Of a stretch of DNA of 64,000 nt, positions 31,604 through 43,600 are shown piece by piece. A model generated the notes under the pieces. It was not told the origin of the DNA. It ran no database searches and saw only the letters and a list, made by a program, of their open reading frames with translations. The translations under genes and the position numbers were made by a program. Numbering within the stretch: the stretch's first letter is position 1; every line of letters begins with the position of its first letter. The DNA comes from Beroe forskalii (lineage: Eukaryota; Ctenophora; Nuda; Beroida; Beroidae): NCBI GenBank assembly GCA_011033025.1, contig WFMF01000075.1, positions 1-64,000 on the forward strand, read 5' to 3'.

Positions 31604-34600
31604 CTGTGCACGGGATCAGGTATTTCCTTGCGGTATTTCCGCTAAAATCAGCGATAATTCAGTGAACTCTGAATTCTGATTGTCTGCGAGGCGAAGGAGA
31701 GTCCTTGCACTCTAGGACCGAATAACAGCAATGCGCGGAGTCAGGGAGGATTCCGTGATCGGTGGTCGGATGATTCCGCTTCTCTTAAAACCAGTTAAAA
31801 CACGCCCCTGTTCCCAAAGGAGACAGTGTAAAACATTTCGGATAAGGGGCGGTGCAGAAATTAAATTAAAATAATGGAAACCCACCTGAATCCTGCCCTT
31901 ACCCACCTGAATCCCAGAGGTTGGTCGTGACTTCTTGCAAACTGGCGTCGGAAAGGAGGTTCCGAGTGCCGTTGCTAAGGGTCGCATTATCCTCGTCCGT
32001 GTTGCAATACAACTCCTCTTTTACCTGGGGATTGCGGTGTAGGAGGTTGAAAGGGGGCTGGTAAAAGGCTGGAAAGGGGGCTGTTAAGGGGCTGGAAAGG
32101 GGGCTGGTTAAGGGGGCTGGTAAGGGGGGCTGTTAAGGGGGCTGGTAAAAGGCTGGAAAGGGGGCTGGTAAGGGGGCTGTTAAGGGGCTTGAAGGGGCTG
32201 TTAAAGGGCTGGAAAGGGGGCTGTTAAAGGGCTGGAAAGGGGGCTGGTAAAAGGCTTGTAAGGGGGGCTGGTTAAGGGGCTGGAAAGGGGGCTGTTAAGG
32301 GGCTGGAAAGGGGGGCTGTTAAAGGGGCTTGAAAGGGGGCTGGTAAAAGGGGGCTGGTAAAAGGCTTGTAAGGGGGCTGTTAAGGGGCTGGTAAAAGGCT
32401 GGAAAGGGGGCTGGTAAGAGGCTTGTAAGGGGGCTGTTAAGGGGCTTGAAAGGGGGCTGTTAAGGGGCTGGAAAGGGGGCTGGTAAAAGGCTTGTAAGGG
32501 GGCTGGTTAAGGGGCTGGAAAGGGGGCTGTTAAGGGGCTGGAAAGGGGGCTGTTAAGGGGCTTGAAAGGGGGCTGGTAAAAGGCTTGTAAGGGGGCTGGT
32601 TAAGGGGCTGGAAAGGGGGCTGGTAAAAGGCTTGTAAGGGGGCTGGTAAGGGGGCTGGAAAGGGGGCTGGTTAAGGGGCTGGAAAGGGGGCTGGTAAAAG
32701 GCTTGTAAGGGGGCTGGTAAGGGGGCTGTTAAGGGGCTGGTAAAAGGCTGCAAAGGGGGCTGGTAAAAGGCTTGTAAGGGGGCTGTTAAGGGGCTTGAAA
32801 GGGGGCTGTTAAGGGGGCTGGTAAAAGGCTGGAAAGGGGGCTGGTAAAAGGCTGGAAAGGGGGCTGGTTAAGGCTGGAAAGGGGGCTGGTAAGAGGCTGG
32901 AAAGGGGGCTGGTAAAAGGCTTGTAAGGGGGCTGTTAAGGGGGCTGGTTAAGGGGCTGGTAAGTGGGCTAGATGGATTTCTCCCATCCCTAGCGCGCAGC
33001 GCTCGGAAATTTGGAGGGTCGGAATTGCTGTGCGCGCGGCGAAGGGTAGGGTTACATCCTAGAAAAGTAGAAAAGGGGGCATGATGGGTGCCATCATGGA
33101 CCATGATGTACATCAGTCTTGATTTGATGATGTGATAATATAATCACACTATTTCTTGACTGCTTGTCATCAGTTAGAGACTGTTCCAGCTTCTTCTATC
33201 AGAAACTGTCATGCAGAAACTGAATCATCAATCAACATGCTCTAATCACTAAGATAGGGAATCAGGAAATTTAACAGGGACGAGTCGAACTCATATGTGC
33301 GCGGCTTTTCCATGCGCGGCTTAATCTTGCGCGGCTCACTGCTTGTTATTAACAGCCAGTGAGCTGTGCACGATTACACCGCCCATGGGAAAGCCGCGCA
33401 CGCAGAAGTTCGACACGTCACGAGAAACTTCCAATGTAATTACAGACATAATTAATAAATTTGTGGGTGTTTAGACATGACAGAAAGACATCACAGACAC
33501 TTTAAAACATGCAAATTGAAACCACGTGTCAACAGATCAATGTAACAACGTGTCTCAGCACTTCAAGTGACTGACGACTTGGGGGAAGTAACGTAGAGTA
33601 CGATAGCACAGCATCACAAATATCAAGAAAAGCGGAAGCTTGTGGCACCTCTGTGAAAATAGTTGGCCGTCGGTCGGAGTTTATTTGGTATTCTCCGATC
33701 CTATCTCCGTAGTATTCAACCTAAGCAGCATAGTTACCATAGCAACATAGCAACCCGACATAGTCACCATAGCAACGAAACATTGACGACAAGAGTGTCA
33801 TAGAAACACAAAGACGCTATAAGACCATAGTTGACTGTAGAAATCAGGAATATTTAGTTTGTAATTGACAGCTGACTCGTAACAACAAAACAGACACTAA
33901 TCTCTCCAATTAATTTGGAGGAATAACTCACATTTGCATAGTTCGTAGCTCTTCTGTCTGCATCTGAAAAAAGCGTGTCAAAACCTTTTGGGTGGTACTC
34001 GTGGGTTATTTTCTATCCCGAGTGGGATGAATTAGGAAGAATCCTAAACACTCAAATACAAGATTCACTTATTCAGAAGTCATTAAACGAGGGTTATATG
34101 GAATTGAATGAAATAATTATGAGTCACACTGTTCAACCCTTTCTCTAAATCCGAAATCGTCCGAAAATTGATTAGTGAGAAAATAACACAAACATGGATA
34201 TACAAGAAAATCGAGTGGAATTTAGTCCAATCGCAAAAGCTTTTGTAAATGAAATCGTTAATAGCTTGTGGAGAACACTTGAAGTAAGACAGCGAATAGC
34301 AGAGACAGGTTACTGTCAGTTTACTGTCAGGTTACTGTCAGTTTACTGTCAGTTTACAGAGAAATCAGGGAGTTCTGCGACCTGGGACAAGTCCTGACAG
34401 AAAAGTGTCTAATGTCAGCAGTCGACCGCCGTTAGTTGAGCTTATAGCAGGGCGCGATAGCTTCTCCTCGAATCCATATTATCGCTGTTTCCCAGCGAGG
34501 TAATCATCACTGCTATAATCCTCGAATTAGCACTGCTAGAATAAGCGCGATGATTCAAATTACCACTGCTATAATCCTCGAATTAGCACTGCTAGAATAA

Positions 34601-37600
34601 GCGCGATGATTCCAATTACCACTGTTAATCCTCATTACCACTGCTAATCAGCGTGATAATTCAAATTACCACTGTTAATCCTCATTACCACTGCTAATCA
34701 GCAGATAATTCCCAAATCATTTGGATTTTGAGGACCGTCCGATAGCAGAAGCAGCACGTATCAGCGGTCGTAACAGCAAGAAAGAGCGCTTATCACCTCT
34801 CTTGGCGGTGTCTCTGTGTCTCCCTTACCCTCTCCCTCCTCCTCCCCCTCCTCCTCCTCCTCCTCCTCTTCTAAACAGCAGGTACCCTCATCACTATCGT
34901 CAGACTCCCCTCCACACGCCATCCCAGACAGCAGAGCGTCAGTGTCAGACCTCACCGGGATCTCATCCTCAGTCTCCGTGATGATGATGTGGTCCTCCAC
35001 AATGGACTTTGGGAGGGGGGAGGAGAGAAGAGGGGTGCTCTCCCCAGGGGGGAGGGGGGCTGCCTCCCCAGGGGGGAGAGTAGGAGGGAGGGGAGGAGGG
35101 ATATTAGGAGGAAGAGATGGAGTGTCGGAGAGGGAGGAGGGAGGGAGTCAGGAATGGGAGGTGGCTGGTTGGAGGAGGGGAGAGGAGGAGGGAGGGAGTC
35201 AGGAATGGGAGGTGGCTGGTTTGCTCGGAACTTGGGCTGGTTCTCCTGAGTGGCGGCCCTCCTGAGAGGCAGGGCCGGGGGCTCCTCCTCCTCCTCCTCA
35301 GGGGGGGATGAGGGGGCGGGGTCAGACATCACCCCTCTCAGAGCGCAGTGCTCCTTCCCTTTCTTCTTGAGGGGCGTGTCCAGCGGCAACCCCAGCTCTC
35401 CCAGCATCTGTTCTCGGTACTTCTTCTCTTTAGCCGTCATCTCAGTCCTCTTCACTTTGGGAGACTTAGGGGCTTTCTGGGTCTTCTTAGAGGGCTTCGG
35501 AGAGGTCAGATTGTCCTTGGAGCTCTGCTTGCCTTCCTTCTTCTCCTTCTTGTTTTTGGATTTGGTGGCGACCAGCGACATTCCAAAGAGTCCTATCTGG
35601 TTCATTGCATCATCTCGAGACTTGAGGTCCTTGTCAGAGGGAGTCTTTGAGGACGTCATCGTGATAAGAGGAGGATCAGATCCTGGTGGAAGGTTGCACA
35701 GGAGTTACACAGGAGTTACAGAGGAGTTACAGAGGAGTTACAGAGGAGTAACACAGGAGTTACACGCAGTGTGGAGTTGGAGTGTATTAGAGGAGTGAGG
35801 AGGGGTGTATTAGCATAAACACCGATCATACAAGGGACATCTCACATTCTCCATAGTCTGTGAGGGTATAATTACTGTGGGGACATGATCAATCATTGAA
35901 TGAGTATTCAACACAGACATAATTACTGCCTGCTCAGTTATCACGGAGATAATTACTTAATATAACGGCTTATTGAAGAGCGAAATGGAACGATATTCCA
36001 CAGCACCATTTGTAAAAAGTCAAGGTTAACAATCGCAAGGATACTCCACTGTAAAAAGTCAAGGTTAACAATCGCAAGGATACTCCACTGTAAAAAGTCA
36101 AGGTTAACAATCGCAAGGATACTCCACTGTAACATACAAGGGGCACTCTGAACTATAGATAGAATCTGGGACAATGGTACCCTAAACTTTGTGAACAATG
36201 CCAAGGGTCACGTGTCTATGCAGAATATGCAGAATATCCACTGTAGGAATGGAAGCAGTACATGTAAAGTATGTTGTTTGTGAGGGGCGCTGAAAACCAC
36301 ACAACAGAGCATTGCTGAGATGTTGCAGAGCCCTCTATCATCGACCCTTATTATGGGAGTCATAATTACAGAGCTGAACAAAAGAGATATTTGGAGGACT
36401 ATCTGACTAACAAAACAAGGAGCTATCTGACTAACAAAACAAGGACCTATCTAACAAAACAAGAAGCTATCTGACTAACAAAACAAGGAGCTATCTGACT
36501 AACAAAACAAGGAGCTATCTAACTAACAAAACAAGGAGCTATCTAACTAACAAAACAAGGAGCTATCTGACTAACAAAACAAGGAGCTATCTGACTAACA
36601 AAACAAGGAGCTATCCGACTAACAAAACAAGGAGCTATCTGACTAACAAGGAGCTATCTGACTAACAAAACAAGGAGCTATCTAACAAATCAAGAAGCTA
36701 TCCGACTAACAAAACAAGGAGCTATCTGACTAACAAAACAAGGAGCTATCTGACTAACAAAACAAGGAGCTATCTGACTAACAAAACAAGGACCTATCTA
36801 ACAAAACAAGGAGCTATCTGACTAACAAAACAAGGAGCTATCTGACTAACAAAACAAGGAGCTATCCGACTAACAAAACAAGGAGCTATCTGACTTACAA
36901 AACAAGGAGCTATCTGACTAACAAAACAAGGAGCTATCTGACTAACAAAACAAGGAGCTATCCGACTAACAAAACAAGGAGCTATCTGACTTACAAAACA
37001 AGGAGCTATCTAACAAAACAAGGAGCTATCTGACTAACAAAACAAGGAGCTATCTGTCTAACAAAACAAGGAGCTATCTGGCTAACAAAACAAGGAGCTA
37101 TCTGACTAACAAAACAAGGAGCTATCTGACTAACAAAACAAGGAGCTATCTGACTAACAAAACAAGGAGCTATCTGACTAACAAAACAAGGAGCTATCTG
37201 ACTAACAAAACAAGGAGCTATCTAACAAAACAAGGAGCTATCTGACTAACAAAACAAGGAGCTATCTGACTAACAAAACAAGGAGCTATCTGACTAACAA
37301 AACAAGGAGCTATCTAACTAACAAAACAAGGAGCTATCTGACTAACAAAACAAGGAGCTATCTGACTAACAAAACAAGGAGCTATCTGACTAACAAAACA
37401 AGGAGCTATCTGACTAACAAAACAAGGAGCTATCTGACTAACAAAACAAGGAGCTATCTGACTAACAAAACAAGGAGCTATCTGACTAACAAAACAAGGA
37501 GCTATCTGACTAACAAAACAAGGAGCTATCTGACTAACAAAACAAGGAGCTATCTGACTAACAAAACAAGGAGCTATCTACTAACAAAACAAGGAGCTAT

Positions 37601-40600
37601 CTGACTAACAAAACAAGGAGCTATCTGACTAACAAAACAAGGAGCTATCTGACTAACAAAACAAGGAGCTATCTGAACTCTGGGACTAACGTGATAGAGC
37701 TTTGTGCTCAGTGTACACGCGCATATAAAGGTTAAAGGACTGGTGATAAGAATAGGCAGAGCTGTGATGACGTCATCAACACAACACAAAGCAGTGGGTA
37801 GTTGACACAAGCTACTGTAGTAGAAGTAATAGGGAGTAGGGCAGGTTGAATATGAATAAAAGATGGGGCTCCTATAGCTCCTTCATCAACCTCCCCGTAA
37901 TTATATACACAGAAACTACAGCGGCAAGTTGTCACGTCATGAGTGTTAACGTGAAGCCACTAGACCCTAATGAAGGTATTTATAAAGGAGCAACTCACTG
38001 AGGATGTGAAGGAATGTGCTCCATAAAGCCATGTTTTAGAGTTGCAGTACAGTCACCTACAGTAGCTTGTGTCAAGTATACAGTCACCAGAAAACTACAG
38101 GGCAAACAGATGACCGTACACCTATTTAAAGGTACTCCTATAGATTCTAGTGCACAATTAAATCTAGAATGGCAACAAAGTCATGCGGTAAAGATGAACA
38201 GAATTCATGTCAAGTTCGCCAATTTCCCTCATCAAAGCACCTGCATAGATAAGACTTTAAGTTCGACAATGAGCTCGCCTCGTTTAAGCACCTTTTCAGA
38301 TAAAATTTTGGTTCGATAATGAGCTCGCCTTGTAGATAAGAATTTGGGCTCGATAATGAGCTCGCCTCGTCCATTACCCAACTAAGAGGTGGTCTCAGCT
38401 TTGCCTCGACCCTGTCAGCTGTGGAGTGTGGAACACGGCCACCACTTCGCCATGTAACCGCTTAATAACTACTCCCTGGCCAATGGGCTCCGCGCGATTC
38501 AATCGTTTATGCAAAAACAACCGAATTATTCGTTATGATTAACAACCAGTGTTACATGATTATTCATTTGGGGTCGTAATTAGTCACTGCGTTATAGCAA
38601 AATCGAAATTTATTTATTTGAACTTGAGACTGTCTTGTGTCTAATGCCTAACAAAACTTTCCATACTATAAATTTCCAAGGTAAAATAAAAGTTTCAAAA
38701 TAAGTGCGATTGCAATTAAAAACGATCTTCATAAAAACCAAAAAAGCTAAGACGTGTTATACTGAGTAAAAGGAGGATATTAAAAGAAAAGAAAATATTA
38801 AACTAAAAACAGGAAATGACCTCGGACCACTGAAAGCAGCTCTCTCTCTCTCTCTCTCTCTTCACACGCTCAATTCTCAGTTAAAATCTGACCAAGGAAA
38901 GGCACATGGGACAGTAGGCACTTGAAATGACGTCATTATCAGGGTGTATAGTGTTGAGTTGACGCTTTCAAAGCGCCTTCCCAGGCAGCCTATAGAGAAG
39001 ATGAAGGACTAAGCACACTCTACACAGCGAGGGAGTTGGGGTCAGCAAGGGAAACGAAGGGCTGATCACACTTTTAAAACACGGTTAATTGGGGTATCAA
39101 GAACTGGTTAGAGTTCACCGCGGAGTTCGATTGTGAGCCAGAGGGCGAGTGCCGCGGGATTGAGTCCCAGGGTGAAACAAGAAATAATAGGGCATGATGC
39201 TGCAGTCCCAACACCAGGGTAGAAATAATAGGGCATAATGCTGCAGTTCTGATCAAGGAATACGTGACTGGAAGAGGTTGCTGCTCAGTGCTCCCCCTAT
39301 CGATGTCAGCAGTTCAATATAAGACTGCGCAGGAAAAACAGATGTGCGTTATTTTCAGGGTTTAGCGTGGTCACCCTAAACAGTTCGCACAACTTTTCCA
39401 GTATACAGAAACAACGGTTTAGAGTTACATGCCTAAACTTGAGTAGAAGCAGAACTACACAGCAATCTCTGGTACGGTAACAATTTCCAGGATAAATATA
39501 GCTATCCCCGGTAACTGGGAACAACATGAAATGTAGCTAGGGCGGGAATGTAGATTATTGACTGTAACCAGATCAAAATCACACTTCTGTGAGGGTCACA
39601 TGACCCTTTGTGTTACAGGAGCTTCGATTCAGCTCACTGCTCACTCGCAGTCGGTTCCTAGCGCAGGACCATAAACGCTAATACTCTCGGATTTTGGTTA
39701 AATTTTTGCTTTAAGTATGTCGTGTTCATTAAAACAGACAATAGGTTTGACAGTTCATGGAACTGTTATAATCTTGATTCCATCGCCACATTTCCAGAAT
39801 ACTTGAGGATACTCACCGGATAATTCGTGAGTATCTTGAAGAGCTTGCACGTCCGAAAAGAAGGGGTTCGTAGTGCTCATCTGAAATGACAGAGACTTTG
39901 ATTTCTGAGAATCAGACCCATTTCACACAAAAATAATGATTTCTCTGGCAGTTAGCGACAAATGAGCGGAAATTTTTAAGTAAAATGACACTCGACAGGT
40001 CGCAGGTTGAAAGTGCTAATGAGCACCTGGACACAGAACCTCTAAAAAGTGGGTGTGTCACTTTTCATTCAAATACATCTCATAAATAAAGTGCCATTTA
40101 AGTGCCACTCATTGAGCTGGAGAATGAGTCGTTGCCGGGGGTGTTGTGGAGGGGCGGTGGCTGCGTGAGGGGCAGAGCCGGGGGCGCTAGCGGGGGCGGC
40201 ACCCCCGGGATGGGCGGAGGTCCGAGGACGGGCGGCGAGTTCAGCACGTCACTCACAGTGGGAGGGTGGGGCGGGGGCAGGGTCGGCACGGGGCCTGACA
40301 GCTGAAACAAACACGGTTTAGTAGCAGGTTTATGTACAATCGTGCGACACATTGCACGCTAGTATTCTCTATCAAAATACCACTAATTTCCAAGAGGGGG
40401 AATTCCCATCTCTCACCAACTCCTATCAAAACACCACTCCTTCCCATCTCTCACCTGCTCCTTCTATCAAAACACAACATTTCCCATCTCACCTGCTCGG
40501 TTTTAGGCATGGTGGTGACTCACCTGCTCGGTTTTAGGCATGATGGTGACTCACCTGCTCGGTTTTAGGCATGGTGGTGACTCACCTGCTCGGTTTTAGG

Positions 40601-43600
40601 CATGGGGCCACCTGCCTTTTAGGCATGATGGCGGCTCACCTTTTTAGGCATGCTGGTGACTCACCTGCTCGGTTTTAGGCATGGTGGTGACTCACCTGCT
40701 CGGTTTTAGGCATGGTGGTGACTCACCTGCTCGGTTTTAGGCATGGTGGTGACTCAGCTGCTCGGTTTTAGGCATGGTGGTGACTGGAGGGAGGGGCGGG
40801 GGTCGGGACGGCACCAGAGTCTCCGTCCCGTCGTTAGGCCGCCTTGGCAGGGGCGGCTGACTCCGGCTGCTGCTGTGAGGGCTGTGCGACTGAAGTAGAG
40901 TGGTGTCAGAGTGGTGTCAGAGTGGGGTGGTGTCAGAGTGAAGTGGTGTCAGGGTGCAGTGGTGTCAGAGTGAAGAAGTGTCAGAGCAGGGTCGTTCGAC
41001 TGGGAAGAGTTAATCTTCAGAAGTTATCGTAGTTTGACATGGTCAGCTGAAGACTTCCTTCTGAGGATGTTTCCTGAAAAAGTAACACCCAAAATATTCC
41101 CAAATTGAGTGGCCCTTCTCCTCTATCCACCACAAACCTGTTGTTGCTTGGCAGTCTGCCCCTTGCGGTCCCCTCGGTCTGGAATGGGAGGAGCACCAGG
41201 TTGAGGGGCTGCCGCCCGTCCACTCGGCCCTGCTCCGTCAGCCTCCCGCGCATTCACACTCCCCTTACACCTGACAGTGGGGTGGTGTCAAAGCGGTGTC
41301 AGGGTGGTGTCAGAGTGTTGTCAGGCCTAAGCTAAGGGTTGTGTTGTGTCAGAGTTAAGTGGTGTCAATGTGAAGTGGTGTCAGAGTGGGTTGGTGTCAG
41401 AGTGGAGTGGTGTCAGCATGGAGTGGTGTCAGGGAGAATGGAAGTGGTATTAACAAAGATTGGGGTCAGAGTAAAATGGTGTCAGGCTGGAGTGGTGTTA
41501 GAGTGGAGTGATTTCAGAGTGGAGTGATGTCAGAGTGAAGAGGTGTCAGTTTGGAGTGGTGTCAAGGAGAATGGTGTCAAGGAGAAGTGGTGTCAGAGCG
41601 GTGACAAAGTGTTGTCAATTGCTCGAAGTGAATAAAATTCTGAACATAAAATGCTTTAATTTAACGGTTATATATAACAAAATGCTGTTTTAAGTCCCAT
41701 CCCATAACACTGTTGAGTTTCCACCTTTTAAACACACATATCTCACACAGAGTGATGCCCCTATTCTCCTTACACTCGCTAACAGAAGCTATTCTTATGA
41801 ACAAGTCAAGGTTGGCTAATAACGTGGAGTGTGGGCGTGTATTGGGTATTAGCGGGGGAGCAATAACACTATTCAGTGCGTCATTAGCCCGCTAAGTAGT
41901 GCCTACAGAGGGGGAATAATACAGCACTGCTTTCAGGGAGAGCAGGGCTCCTTTGAGTTAAAAGCTATTTAACAGCCCATTCAAAATACCAATGGTTTGA
42001 CATCACACTCGGGCATAATTCTACCACATCTGTTTGAAGTGTGGCTTTATAATCGTTAGGGAGAATGAGGTGACGACGAGGCTTCGTTTGAAAGGGCTTA
42101 TAATGCTGACTGCAACCAACTTACCTTGAATTAGTTAAATAGCTTGAAATAGAGTGATAGTGAAATAAGTAATCGAATACAGCTAATCAATAGTTCAAAC
42201 TCTGTGAGTTTAAACAGATTTATCGCAGAGTAATGCTGGCTGCTAGCTTAATATTTCGCCTCACCGACGCATGGACGGAGAGAGTTAGCTAAGAACAGCA
42301 GTATTTGAAGTTGGTTAGAGATTATAAGATTAGCAGATATGAACTTGGAAACCGATCATTGAAATCCTAAGGGCGCACAGGACGGTTTTGCTCTGAATGC
42401 TCCAGGCGTTAAGTTAGAATTCAGCCCTTCACACGTCGGGGAATGGGATCATGACTTGGAGTAGCAGCGCCTCCCACGGGTCGGTGTTACGAACCCCGGC
42501 ACACTACGAGTGCAGGAGCTACGAGCTATTTATCTTATTTCCCACGCACAGACGCATTTCATGGGTCAGGAATGCTGACAATGATGCATTGGGTAACCAT
42601 TAGGAATGCTGACAGTAATGCTTTTTACCCAGGAGGGGAAATAGAAAGTGGCTTAGCTTTACCTCGCTTTTTGGAGAGTAGTAACACTGCCTCTAAAGGG
42701 TTGGGGGTTCAAAATCTAATAAAACTTTAACTTGAATAATGAATTTAATTAAAATTAAACTTTATAACCATCGTTAGAATTACATAAAAATGAAATATGA
42801 GTCTTAGATTTATACATGATTTAACATCGTAGAATAATGAATAATTTCACATAGTAGAAACTGTTTTTGGAGTGAATGTGAGTGTACAGACGAAAGCGAA
42901 TGTATTGCGTACTCATAGAAATGCCCCATACTCGGAGATTTACTCAGAACACGGAATGAAGTTGGAATGGGAGGGATAACAGTACACACTGGGGTAAGAA
43001 TGCATGATTCTATCACATAAGAATTTATGATATTATCTGAACACTTCATCTGCGGTTTAGGTGTTCAAATCTGAAGGTGTTATCATGAGATGAGAATGTC
43101 TGACTACTTCAGATCACAGCTTTTCATAAGTCAGTGTTGGGTTGTTGAGACTATAAGAATGTCTAATGAGAATTAGGTACTTCTAATTGAAATGATTCTA
43201 GTGTCTGTACTCCTGAAAGATCTCGTAAGAATGTCTGAAGAATGTCTAAATAACATTTTCTAACAACAATGTCTGATGATAATATCAGATAAGAACTCAC
43301 TGGAAGAACTGATTAGAATTTCAGATAAGAATGTAAGTGTTTACTCATTACTTCATTAAAATAATTTACTCCTAAAAGAACTCACTGGAAGGGATCCACC
43401 TCAACATGCTCGTAGTCCTTTACTTGCGCCCTACAGAAGGGGCAAGTCAGAGCAGTGCTCTTATCATGCTCCTGCCATTGGAACAGACACTCAGAGCACA
43501 GCAAGTGGGAGCAGGGCTGTAACTTGACGTCCTTATCATTCTCCTGGCAGATCTGAAGGGGCATTATTCCATATATGGTATAATGTGAGGGGTATTATTC

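Noticed and set aside
34816-35311. Plus-strand frames opposite cbl exon 14
   Set aside because: Antisense shadows of a proline/glutamate-rich coding exon; composition mirrors CCT/GAG repeats.
39101-39180. tRNA-like sequence (GGGATTGAGTCCCAGGG)
   Set aside because: The box B resemblance is weak and no matching box A or cloverleaf can be drawn.
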